Shown one piece after another: positions 56,764 through 64,000 of a DNA stretch of 64,000 nucleotides. The notes under the pieces were generated by a model. It made no database searches and was not told the DNA's origin. It saw only the letters and a program-made list of their open reading frames with translations. Origin of the DNA: Periplaneta americana (lineage: Eukaryota > Arthropoda > Insecta > Blattodea > Blattidae); the NCBI RefSeq assembly GCF_040183065.1, contig NC_091117.1, positions 103,187,001 to 103,251,000 of the forward strand. The letters are read 5' to 3'. The first letter of the stretch is position 1. Each line of letters starts with the position of its first letter. The translations under genes were made by a program, and so were the position numbers.

Positions 56764-56874
56764 GATCATCCACCTCTGCTTCGGCATGTGGGTGTGAGGC
56801 CAACGCTGGCTGGTCGGTCATGGTCCTTCATGGACTGTCGTGCCACGGATTATTATTATTATTATTATTATTAT
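56764..56874 (+). mobile_element. 5'-truncated SINE with (ATT)n tail
   Basis: CACCTCTGCTTCGGCATGTG through CCTTCATGGACTGTCGTGCC, then ACGGATT and an ATT microsatellite, matches the 3' part of the SINE at 3540-3867. The tRNA head is absent. The Gypsy LTR starts inside its ATT tail. Confidence 0.82.
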
Positions 56875-57647
56875 TGTTATTTTTATTAGTTACAACAATG
56901 TAATTTATTCGTCACAACAATAATTCCTTTCCACAATTCACCTTAAACGCTCTCGTCAACAATTGGATCTTCACTCAACACAGTATTCGTTATAGCACTC
57001 CACCGACGACAATGACAATTTACTTGGACTATTACGCACAACAATGAACTGTTAATCTTAACTAATATTTACAAAGCACTATTTACAAATCAGAACTACC
57101 AGTTCTCAGTTCACAGTTCTTCTATCTCAGTCACTCGAGTTCACAGTATCTCGAACCACAGACCTTCAGAGACAGTTCACTGTACTCGAACTCGGGTCCC
57201 TCCAACTGCGGTCCACTGCACTCGAACTCAGGTCCCTCCAACTGCGGTCCACTGCACTCGAACTCAGGCCTTCGGATGCTGACGCAGATGCGGACGCACA
57301 CTCGAGTCGAACTCCGGTACACAAGACTGGCTTGCTTGCTCTGGCTTTCTCACTGACTGGCTGACTAATCAACTGAAAACTGCTGTCGTTCCTTCGCGAC
57401 CGTAATTTATAACCACAGCGACGTAGCCTCGAAAGTTCCACGCATCTCTAGAGATGGCACTCCAGAGAAATCCAGAGCCCTCTCCTCTCTACCAGCACCA
57501 GATGCGCGCGCAAACTCGTCGCGTTGACGTAATACACCCTCTCTCTTCTCTCCACCGCGCGACGTCACTCAATGTTCCGTGGAGCCTGTGCGATCTGCTT
57601 TCTTGCGGGACGCTGGTCGTGAGTTCGAATCTCACGTCGCTGTCACA
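56875..57647 (-). repeat. 3' LTR of the Gypsy element
   Basis: 773 bp; near-identical partner at 62591-63363. Differences noticed: T/C context in CCTTTCCACAATTC versus CCTTTCTACAATTC, CACGCATCTC versus CACGCGTCTC, and GACGTCACTC versus GACGTTACTC. Its U3-start end carries a tRNA-like T-arm, GTGAG-TTCGAAT-CTCAC (57618-57635). Confidence 0.95.
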
Positions 57648-57658
57648 TTGCTCCCTCC

Positions 57659-60600
57659 TTAGGACTGCTCGTCTCGGGCAGTCCCTTGGTAGGCTGCTAA
57701 TCGGTCCAGATGCACCACCATCATCTTCCCTCGAGGTTGTCGCTGGATGCGGTACACCACGTCGTTGATCCGGGTCACCACGCGGTATGGTCCATCCCAG
57801 GCACGCTGCAGCTTTGGTGATTTCCCTTTGGTCCTGGTAGGTAGATACAGCCACACCAGGTCGCCCTCCTGGAATCCTGCAGAGTTGGCTAATCTGTCGT
57901 AGCGCACTTTCATCCTGTCGCTGGCCATCTTGAGGTGCTCTCTGGCCAGTTGGTGAACTCCATTCAACTTCTCGGTGAGTTCTGCCACATAGTCAGTTGC
58001 TGGCTGGTCGGCGCTGGGTGGCGTGCCAAACAGCAGATCGCAGGGCAGGCGCAGCTCTCTCCCGAAGACCACGTTTGCCGGTGTCATCCCTGTTGTATCG
58101 TGGACCGAAGCTCTGTAGGCCAAGAGGAACAGTGGGACTCTGGCATCCCAGTCTCGTTGATGGTTGGACACCACCTTCCGCAGGTGCTCCTCCACGGTTT
58201 TGATGTATCGTTCCACCATGCCGTCGGACTGTGGGTGGAGGGGAGTGGTCCTGGTTTTATGCACCCCCAGACGCTCGAGCAATTCTCCCATCAGGTTGGA
58301 TTCGAAGTTGCGCCCCTGATCACTATGCAATTCCCGGGGCACCCCGAATCGGCAGATGAAGTTGTCAAGCAGCGCGTCGGCCACCGTCGAAGCCTCTTGG
58401 TTGGGAATAGCGTACACCTCTGGCCATTTTGTGAAGTAATCCATGGCGATTAGCAGGTAGCGGTTCCCGCGATCCGTGACCGGGAACGGTCCAGCAACGT
58501 CGATGGCGATCCTCTCAAAAGGAGCTCCCACGTTGTACTGCTGCATGGCTCCCCTGCTGCGGGTCCTTGGTCCGCGACTGGCTGCACAGGTGTCGCATCT
58601 TCGGCACCATTGTTCCGTGTCGGTTCTCTGATGCAACCAATAGAACCTCTGCCTTAACTTGTCCAGCGTCCTGTTGGCTCCCAGGTGGCCTCCAGTCACT
58701 CCAGCATGAGTCTCCTCCAGCACTTCCTTCACCTTGCTCCTGGGCAGGACAAGTTGTTCTATGTGGGTCCTTCCATCGGCCGACTCCCAAATCCTCTTCA
58801 GGATACCGTCCTTGACAGTGAAGGATTCCCACTGGGCCCAGTAGCTCTTGTAAGTGGTGCTACGGTTGGCGATATCGGCCCATACTGGTCTCTGGCCGGA
58901 CTCCACATCACGTAGTAGCTGTCCAATGTTTGGGTCCTCCAGCTGCTCCCTCCTTATGGCGGCGTTATCCCATCCTGGGCTCGGCTGGGCGGCAATTGCT
59001 CGGACTGCGTGGGCGCCATCCCGCTCTTCTACTTTCAGGCAGTGTTTACAGCCATCCGTGCACGGGCGTCGTGATAAGGCATCAGCGTTGGAATGTTTCT
59101 TCCCTTGTCGGTGTTCGGAGGTGAAGTTGTACTCCTGCAGTCGTTGAACCCAACGGGCGGTCTGCCCCTCCAGATTCTTGAAGCCCAATAGCCAGGTGAG
59201 TGCAGAATGGTCTGTCCTCAGATGGAATTCCTGGCCATACAAATATTTGTGGAAGTGCTTCAGGGCTTCCACAATGGCAAGAAGTTCTCTACGCGTCACA
59301 CAGTAGTTTCTCTCAGCCTTGGATAGTGTTCGGCTAAAGTAGGCAATCACCCTCTCTTGCCCGTCCTGTTCCTGAGAGAGTACTCCGCCGATGCCTACGT
59401 TGCTAGCATCCGTGTCGAGCGTGAACTTCCTTCCAGGGATGGGATATCCCAGTACAGGAGCAGTGCAGAGCGCCTCTTTCAGCGACTGGAAGGATGACTC
59501 CGCCTCGTCTGTCCACTGGAATTGTCGTTTCTCCTCGGTCAGCTGGGTTAGAGGCTTAGCGATGTTGGCGTACCCAGCTACGAACCTTCTGTAATAAGTG
59601 CAGAGGCCGAGAAAGCGGCGCAGCTCCTGCTTGTCCCTCGGTCTCGGCCATCCTCTGACGGCTTGTAGCTTCTCCGGGTCCGTGGCCACTCCGTTGGTCC
59701 CTACTACGTGTCCCAAGTAGTTGACCTTCTTCTGGAATAGATGACATTTCTTCGGGTTCAACTTCAGTCTGGCTTGTTGCAGTCTCTCGAACACTTTCCT
59801 CAGGTTCAACAGCTGTTCGCCGAAAGTCTTGCCCACCACGATGACGTCATCAAGGTACAGCAAACAGGTGTCGTATGTCAGGCCTCTCATTACGGACTCC
59901 ATTAGTCTCTGGAATGTAGCCGGAGCGTTGCAGAGGCCGAACGGCATAATGGTGAACTGCCATAGTCCCTGGCCTGTAGAGAATGCCGTTTTCTCCTTGT
60001 CCTCAGGATGTAGCGCCACCTGCCAGTATCCTGACTTGAGATCCAACGTCGAGAACCACTCTGCTCCCGCCAGGGTGTCCAAGGTGTCGTCAATTCGTGG
60101 AAGCGGAAAGCAGTCCTTCTTAGTGACGTCATTCAGTCTTCTGTAGTCCACGCAGAAACGCAGGTCCCCATTCTTCTTCTTCACCAGTACCACAGGTGAT
60201 GACCAAGGGCTGTCGGATTCCTCGATGACCCCTCTTGCTTTCATGCCCTCCAGTTGGCTGTCAATCTCCCTCTGTTTAGCTAGAGGGACGCGTCGAGGAG
60301 GTTGTCTGATTGGGCGAGCATTTCCGGTGTCGATGCGGTGCTGAACTTTCTCCGTTCTCCCATAGTCGTTTTCAGACAGACTGAATACGTCCTGAAATTC
60401 TGTCAGTAGATCGTGGACTTGTCTTCTTTCTCTTTTGCTTAAATTCGCCGGCAATTCTCGAGCCAGCTCTTTCATTGATGGGTCTAGATCTGGACGTGGT
60501 CGGTGACACTCCTCGTTATCTGCCAGAGACGTCACAGACACCACCGGCTCGACGTTACCTAGTACAGTTCCGCTAGGCACCTCCTTGTCCCGATTGGTGA

Positions 60601-61228
60601 CATTCAGGACTCTCACCGGTACCACCTTCTGATTCGGGAGTAGGGATCTGGCCACATAAACCCCATCTATGGGAGTTGTTTGCGAATCGAGGAGCAGGTT
60701 TCTCTTAGGTTGTCCGTCCAGTCTTGCCGTCACCACCATCTCGCAGCCTGCCGGGATTGTCACATGATTCTCCAAGGTGAGTCTGCTGGCCATGGGTTGG
60801 TGTTCGACGTCCCTCAGGAACACTTCATCCTGACCAAAACGCAGGATACGGCGCCTGACGTCCACCGTTGCATCGAAGATCCGCATAACGTCGAGTCCCA
60901 GGATGACGTCTTCAGTGATGTTGGCGACGAACACCCACATCTCCAGTCTCCTCTTTCCCAATGTCAGATCCAGGAAAACCTCCTTTTGTATGGGCAGGTT
61001 CTCGCCTGAGGCAGTACGTAGCTCATACCGGCGCAGCGGCATCCTCCCAGGTAGGCCACGCACGACTTCCGGTCTGGCGATAGTGAGCGACGCCCCGGTG
61101 TCTACCAGTACTCTGCATGGGCGGCCTCTTATCCATCCGTCAGCAATCAGCCCATCGTCGCATCTTCTGTTAACCGTCTTCAAGATCAGCCGAGGGGATG
61201 GTGATGACGGCGCCGACGTGCCCCTCAT
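57659..61228 (-). CDS. pol: Gypsy pol polyprotein: protease, RT, RNase H, integrase (intact)
   Basis: Uninterrupted 1189-codon frame from the ATG at 61228; the frame is open further upstream and overlaps the end of gag. Domains by residue: aspartic protease DTG at 43-45; RT FCVDYRRLND at about 358 and the catalytic YLDD at 458-461; RNase H TLDTDAS at about 603; integrase zinc finger His 841, His 848, Cys 875, Cys 878; integrase core Asp 910, Asp 970, Glu 1006 (D-D-35-E spacing). The C-terminus has a basic chromodomain-less tail ending near the 3' LTR. All catalytic residues I can check are present. Enzymes of copying and integration; probably expressed by -1 frameshifting from gag (see 61246-61252). 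Confidence 0.96.
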   Translation of the reverse strand: MRGTSAPSSPSPRLILKTVNRRCDDGLIADGWIRGRPCRVLVDTGASLTIARPEVVRGLPGRMPLRRYELRTASGENLPIQKEVFLDLTLGKRRLEMWVFVANITEDVILGLDVMRIFDATVDVRRRILRFGQDEVFLRDVEHQPMASRLTLENHVTIPAGCEMVVTARLDGQPKRNLLLDSQTTPIDGVYVARSLLPNQKVVPVRVLNVTNRDKEVPSGTVLGNVEPVVSVTSLADNEECHRPRPDLDPSMKELARELPANLSKRERRQVHDLLTEFQDVFSLSENDYGRTEKVQHRIDTGNARPIRQPPRRVPLAKQREIDSQLEGMKARGVIEESDSPWSSPVVLVKKKNGDLRFCVDYRRLNDVTKKDCFPLPRIDDTLDTLAGAEWFSTLDLKSGYWQVALHPEDKEKTAFSTGQGLWQFTIMPFGLCNAPATFQRLMESVMRGLTYDTCLLYLDDVIVVGKTFGEQLLNLRKVFERLQQARLKLNPKKCHLFQKKVNYLGHVVGTNGVATDPEKLQAVRGWPRPRDKQELRRFLGLCTYYRRFVAGYANIAKPLTQLTEEKRQFQWTDEAESSFQSLKEALCTAPVLGYPIPGRKFTLDTDASNVGIGGVLSQEQDGQERVIAYFSRTLSKAERNYCVTRRELLAIVEALKHFHKYLYGQEFHLRTDHSALTWLLGFKNLEGQTARWVQRLQEYNFTSEHRQGKKHSNADALSRRPCTDGCKHCLKVEERDGAHAVRAIAAQPSPGWDNAAIRREQLEDPNIGQLLRDVESGQRPVWADIANRSTTYKSYWAQWESFTVKDGILKRIWESADGRTHIEQLVLPRSKVKEVLEETHAGVTGGHLGANRTLDKLRQRFYWLHQRTDTEQWCRRCDTCAASRGPRTRSRGAMQQYNVGAPFERIAIDVAGPFPVTDRGNRYLLIAMDYFTKWPEVYAIPNQEASTVADALLDNFICRFGVPRELHSDQGRNFESNLMGELLERLGVHKTRTTPLHPQSDGMVERYIKTVEEHLRKVVSNHQRDWDARVPLFLLAYRASVHDTTGMTPANVVFGRELRLPCDLLFGTPPSADQPATDYVAELTEKLNGVHQLAREHLKMASDRMKVRYDRLANSAGFQEGDLVWLYLPTRTKGKSPKLQRAWDGPYRVVTRINDVVYRIQRQPRGKMMVVHLDRLAAYQGTARDEQS

Positions 61229-61242
61229 CGCATCGGCCCCTT

Positions 61243-61252
61243 TTAGTTTTCC
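61243..61252 (-). promoter_or_regulatory. Candidate -1 frameshift site at the gag-pol junction
   Basis: On the minus strand G-GAA-AAC (61252-61246) directly precedes the gag stop TAA (61245-61243), and pol is open in the -1 frame across it. The heptamer is a plausible but not canonical slippery site; no structure was evaluated. Confidence 0.5.
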
Positions 61253-62561
61253 TGTTTGTGACCAGATTGGTCACAGTCCCTCCTCAGGTGCCCAGGCTCG
61301 CCGCAGGACCAGCAGGTAGGCAATCCTCGTCTTCGTCGCTCGGGTGATTTCGGTTGACGCTCCTCGACGTCGGCCGCCGCGACGCTCCTAATCCGGTGCG
61401 ATGCCGAGACGTTCGCAGTCAACTTGGCTGCCTCCATCCTGAGCGCCAGAGCTGCGTTGATGGTGCGATGCTCTGCTAAGAGTAGCTGTTGTCTTATTTC
61501 CGGGTCTCGAACTCCGCTGCCGAAGGTGTAGGCCGCCTCTCCAGCGATGAAATCATTAGGTAGGCCCCTGAGGGCCTTATGGGCAAGTTGTTCCACCGCC
61601 ATCGCGAATTCTTGTAGGGACTCGCCTGACTGTTGGACCCTCGTTTTTAGTTGGGTCCTAAATGCTGCAGCAAGTTGATGGTCACCATAACGTCCCCCAG
61701 GGCCGCCATTATCTCAGCGGCTGTCCCATCTTCTGGAACGCTGTGAAGAATCTCCGACGCCTGTCCCTGAAGCGCGGCCAGCAGCTGAGTAGTTTTCTCT
61801 GCCGGCGTCCACCCATCGTGCTCTGCGATGGCCTCGAACTGGCGACGGAATATCGCCCAAGACGTCGTACCGTCGAACTTCGGCGTCTTGACGTTGTGAT
61901 GTCTGGCTGAAGGCGATGGTTCCGCAGGGCCACTATAGGGAGTCCTTAACTCTGTGGCCACTTCTTGCATGGCACGTCGAACCTCCTCGGCAACTATCTG
62001 TTTATGTTCTCTAGCCTGGCAATCCACCAACGCGAGGATGTGCTTGTTTTCTACAGCATGTTGGTCCATCAACACACACGTTTCCTCTTGACGACGTTCG
62101 AGATCGCGGATTTTGCCGTCGAAATGGTCTACCTCCTGTCTCAACTCAGCTACTGTCTCGTTTATAGTTGTAAAATTCTGGTTTAGTTTATCCAAATCGG
62201 CCTTAAGTTCGTCTTTTACGATGGCGACAATTCCATCTACGTGGGCCGAAACGCTTTCAATTTGCGTAGTGACGTCATCTTTCACTCCGCTTATGTCGCC
62301 TTTCACTCCGCTTATGTCGCCTTTCACTTCACTTATGTCACTTTTCATCTCCGTTTTCACATCGCTTATGTCACTTTTCATCTCCGTTTTCACATCACTT
62401 ATGTCGTTCTTAACCTCACTGATGTGCCTGTTCATGTCGTTCATGTTATCTTTTACTTCACTGATATCGTTCTTCATTTCTGCTTTTACTGCACTTATGT
62501 CGTTTTTCATTTCAGCTTTCATTTCCGCGATGGCTTGCAGGATTTGCTGTAGGTTCTCCAT
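61243..62561 (-). pseudogene. gag: Gypsy gag, broken by one frameshift
   Basis: ATG at 62561, 14 bp below the primer site. Residues 1-100 form a long coiled coil of near-repeats (variants of EMKSDISDVKT and GDISGVK). A capsid-like part follows (FDGTTSWAIFRRQFEAIAEH at about 225). The frame stops at 61647. The expected continuation (matrix/capsid end, then CWSCGEPGHLRRDC zinc knuckle near 61285-61330) is in a shifted frame, open at 61602-61243. The shift maps to a run of five C on the + strand (61694-61698), consistent with loss of one base. Gag forms the particle in which reverse transcription occurs. The coiled-coil N-terminus is unusual for this group. Confidence 0.88.
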
Positions 62562-62572
62562 TGTCGATAATA

Positions 62573-62589
62573 TCCCACTTCTGACACCA
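62573..62589 (-). other. Primer-binding site, tRNA-Leu type
   Basis: TCCCACTTCTGACACCA on the + strand equals the last 17 bases of animal tRNA-Leu including CCA, so the minus-strand RNA would anneal that tRNA. One base separates it from the 5' LTR. Confidence 0.85.
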
Positions 62590-62590
62590 G

Positions 62591-63363
62591 TGTTATTTTT
62601 ATTAGTTACAACAATGTAATTTATTCGTCACAACAATAATTCCTTTCTACAATTCACCTTAAACGCTCTCGTCAACAATTGGATCTTCACTCAACACAGT
62701 ATTCGTTATAGCACTCCACCGACGACAATGACAATTTACTTGGACTATTACGCACAACAATGAACTGTTAATCTTAACTAATATTTACAAAGCACTATTT
62801 ACAAATCAGAACTACCAGTTCTCAGTTCACAGTTCTTCTATCTCAGTCACTCGAGTTCACAGTATCTCGAACCACAGACCTTCAGAGACAGTTCACTGTA
62901 CTCGAACTCGGGTCCCTCCAACTGCGGTCCACTGCACTCGAACTCAGGTCCCTCCAACTGCGGTCCACTGCACTCGAACTCAGGCCTTCGGATGCTGACG
63001 CAGATGCGGACGCACACTCGAGTCGAACTCCGGTACACAAGACTGGCTTGCTTGCTCTGGCTTTCTCACTGACTGGCTGACTAATCAACTGAAAACTGCT
63101 GTCGTTCCTTCGCGACCGTAATTTATAACCACAGCGACGTAGCCTCGAAAGTTCCACGCGTCTCTAGAGATGGCACTCCAGAGAAATCCAGAGCCCTCTC
63201 CTCTCTACCAGCACCAGATGCGCGCGCAAACTCGTCGCGTTGACGTAATACACCCTCTCTCTTCTCTCCACCGCGCGACGTTACTCAATGTTCCGTGGAG
63301 CCTGTGCGATCTGCTTTCTTGCGGGACGCTGGTCGTGAGTTCGAATCTCACGTCGCTGTCACA
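62591..63363 (-). repeat. 5' LTR of the Gypsy element
   Basis: 773 bp, partner of 56875-57647. On the minus strand it contains the promoter region for the element; no TATA box was assigned with confidence. Confidence 0.95.
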
Positions 63364-63367
63364 TTAT

Positions 63368-64000
63368 TATATAGTAATGGACTTTAATAGCACAAGTCCT
63401 TTTACCAAGTTAAAATCTCGTATGTAAAAACAAATTGCTGATTGCTAACAACAAATGCACCATAAAAAAAGGGTCACTCAGAAGCACATCGATGCAGTAT
63501 CAATCAATTGTGAGATGAGTATTTTTGTTTTGAATAGGTTAGTAAATTTCCATACTAATAAGACACAGTATGGGAAAAATATTATGATAGTGATAGTGAA
63601 ATAAAATCAATATCACATGAAACTAAATACTGTACAAACTTATAAAAAAAATCATGCAGTGAGCAAGACTCGATGCACTTCGACATCAAGCCTTTGCCAG
63701 TGTTCTTTCCACATGTATGTACAGTGGACATTGCAGGAACTTCAGTATTTTTAAGTTTCGTGACTTACATCATTGTCTAAATTAGAAACAGATAACAGCA
63801 GAACAGGGTTAAGTTCATTGTAAAGACTTGGGAGGGAAAACAATAAACTGAATCATGAAGATAATATGTTGCAAAATTTCAGTATGGCTGTACTGCATGG
63901 CTACCATGATGGCTTCTCTAATCCGGACATTTTTTCTTTTCATGAGTGTACTTACTTACAGAGTGCTAATATTTATGCTTAAAATAAACTATAAATTATT
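63368..64000. other. AT-rich noncoding sequence after the Gypsy element
   Basis: Presumably TRRAP intron. No exon, retroelement or tRNA-like box recognised. Confidence 0.6.

Larger units (their letters stand above)
56875..63363 (-). mobile_element. Ty3/Gypsy LTR retrotransposon, nearly complete and recent
   Basis: Two 773-bp direct repeats (56875-57647 and 62591-63363) enclose gag and pol on the minus strand. TTAT flanks both sides (56871-56874 and 63364-63367) as a 4-bp target duplication, though this lies in ATT-rich sequence. LTR ends are TG...CA. A primer site for tRNA-Leu and a purine-rich AAGGAGGGAGCAA tract before the 3' LTR are present. No envelope-like frame is seen. The LTRs differ at about three positions by eye, so insertion was recent. 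Confidence 0.95.

Noticed and set aside
57131..57441. Identical small minus frames in both LTRs (also 62847-63157)
   Set aside because: Open frames inside LTRs with internal short repeats; no family resemblance, not supported as genes.
57935..61319. Many plus-strand open frames of 60-172 codons
   Set aside because: All lie antisense to the intact Gypsy pol; GC-rich coding sequence produces shadows.
62113..62619. 168-codon plus-strand frame with repeated Phe-rich units
   Set aside because: Complement of the repetitive gag coiled-coil region, no independent support.
57659..63363. Envelope gene making the Gypsy element an errantivirus
   Set aside because: pol ends about 10 bp before the 3' LTR and no third frame is present.

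Overview
The window looks like nuclear DNA from an insect, most likely a cockroach or termite (Blattodea). It is AT-rich, has huge introns, short GT-AG exons, many nested transposable elements and tRNA-derived SINEs. The retroelement proteins and the SINE family look like those I associate with Periplaneta-type genomes. That species-level statement is recognition from memory and was not tested here.

The only host gene I can support is on the + strand. It is part of TRRAP (Tra1; Drosophila Nipped-A), the giant pseudokinase scaffold of the SAGA and TIP60/NuA4 acetyltransferase complexes. Four exons (8986-9109, 30358-30504, 48921-49126, 56383-56553) join in frame to 648 nt, or 216 codons. The three introns between them are about 21.2, 18.4 and 7.3 kb. 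The first and last exons of the gene lie outside the window.

Almost everything else is mobile DNA in or beside these introns. Region 1-8.6 kb: a Jockey-like retrotransposon (minus strand) split by a piggyBac element with TTAA duplications, then I-like fragments and SINEs. Intron A (9.1-30.4 kb): a long-TIR nonautonomous element, several 5'-truncated non-LTR retrotransposons (one inserted in its own kind), an I-like remnant split by a mariner, two adjacent mariner-type elements at 27.1-30.2 kb, and pogo-like and other MITEs. Intron B (30.5-48.9 kb): a degenerate hAT-like stretch, then a large inverted-repeat element (about 33.55-48.0 kb). Its two arms of about 1 kb have been split by two I-like retrotransposons, an RTE-like retrotransposon and a 3.5 kb hAT, and the hAT itself carries a PIF/Harbinger-like MITE. 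Intron C (49.1-56.4 kb): an endonuclease fragment, an intact 583-codon transposase-like gene inside nested terminal inverted repeats (the best candidate here for a poorly described system), and a second PIF-like MITE split by an I-like element. After the last exon: a truncated SINE whose ATT tail holds a nearly complete Ty3/Gypsy LTR retrotransposon on the minus strand. It has two 773-bp LTRs differing at about 3 sites, a tRNA-Leu primer site, an intact pol and a frameshifted gag.

Many insertions have readable target-site duplications, so the order of events can be reconstructed. I saw no CRISPR, operon, rRNA or complete canonical tRNA gene.
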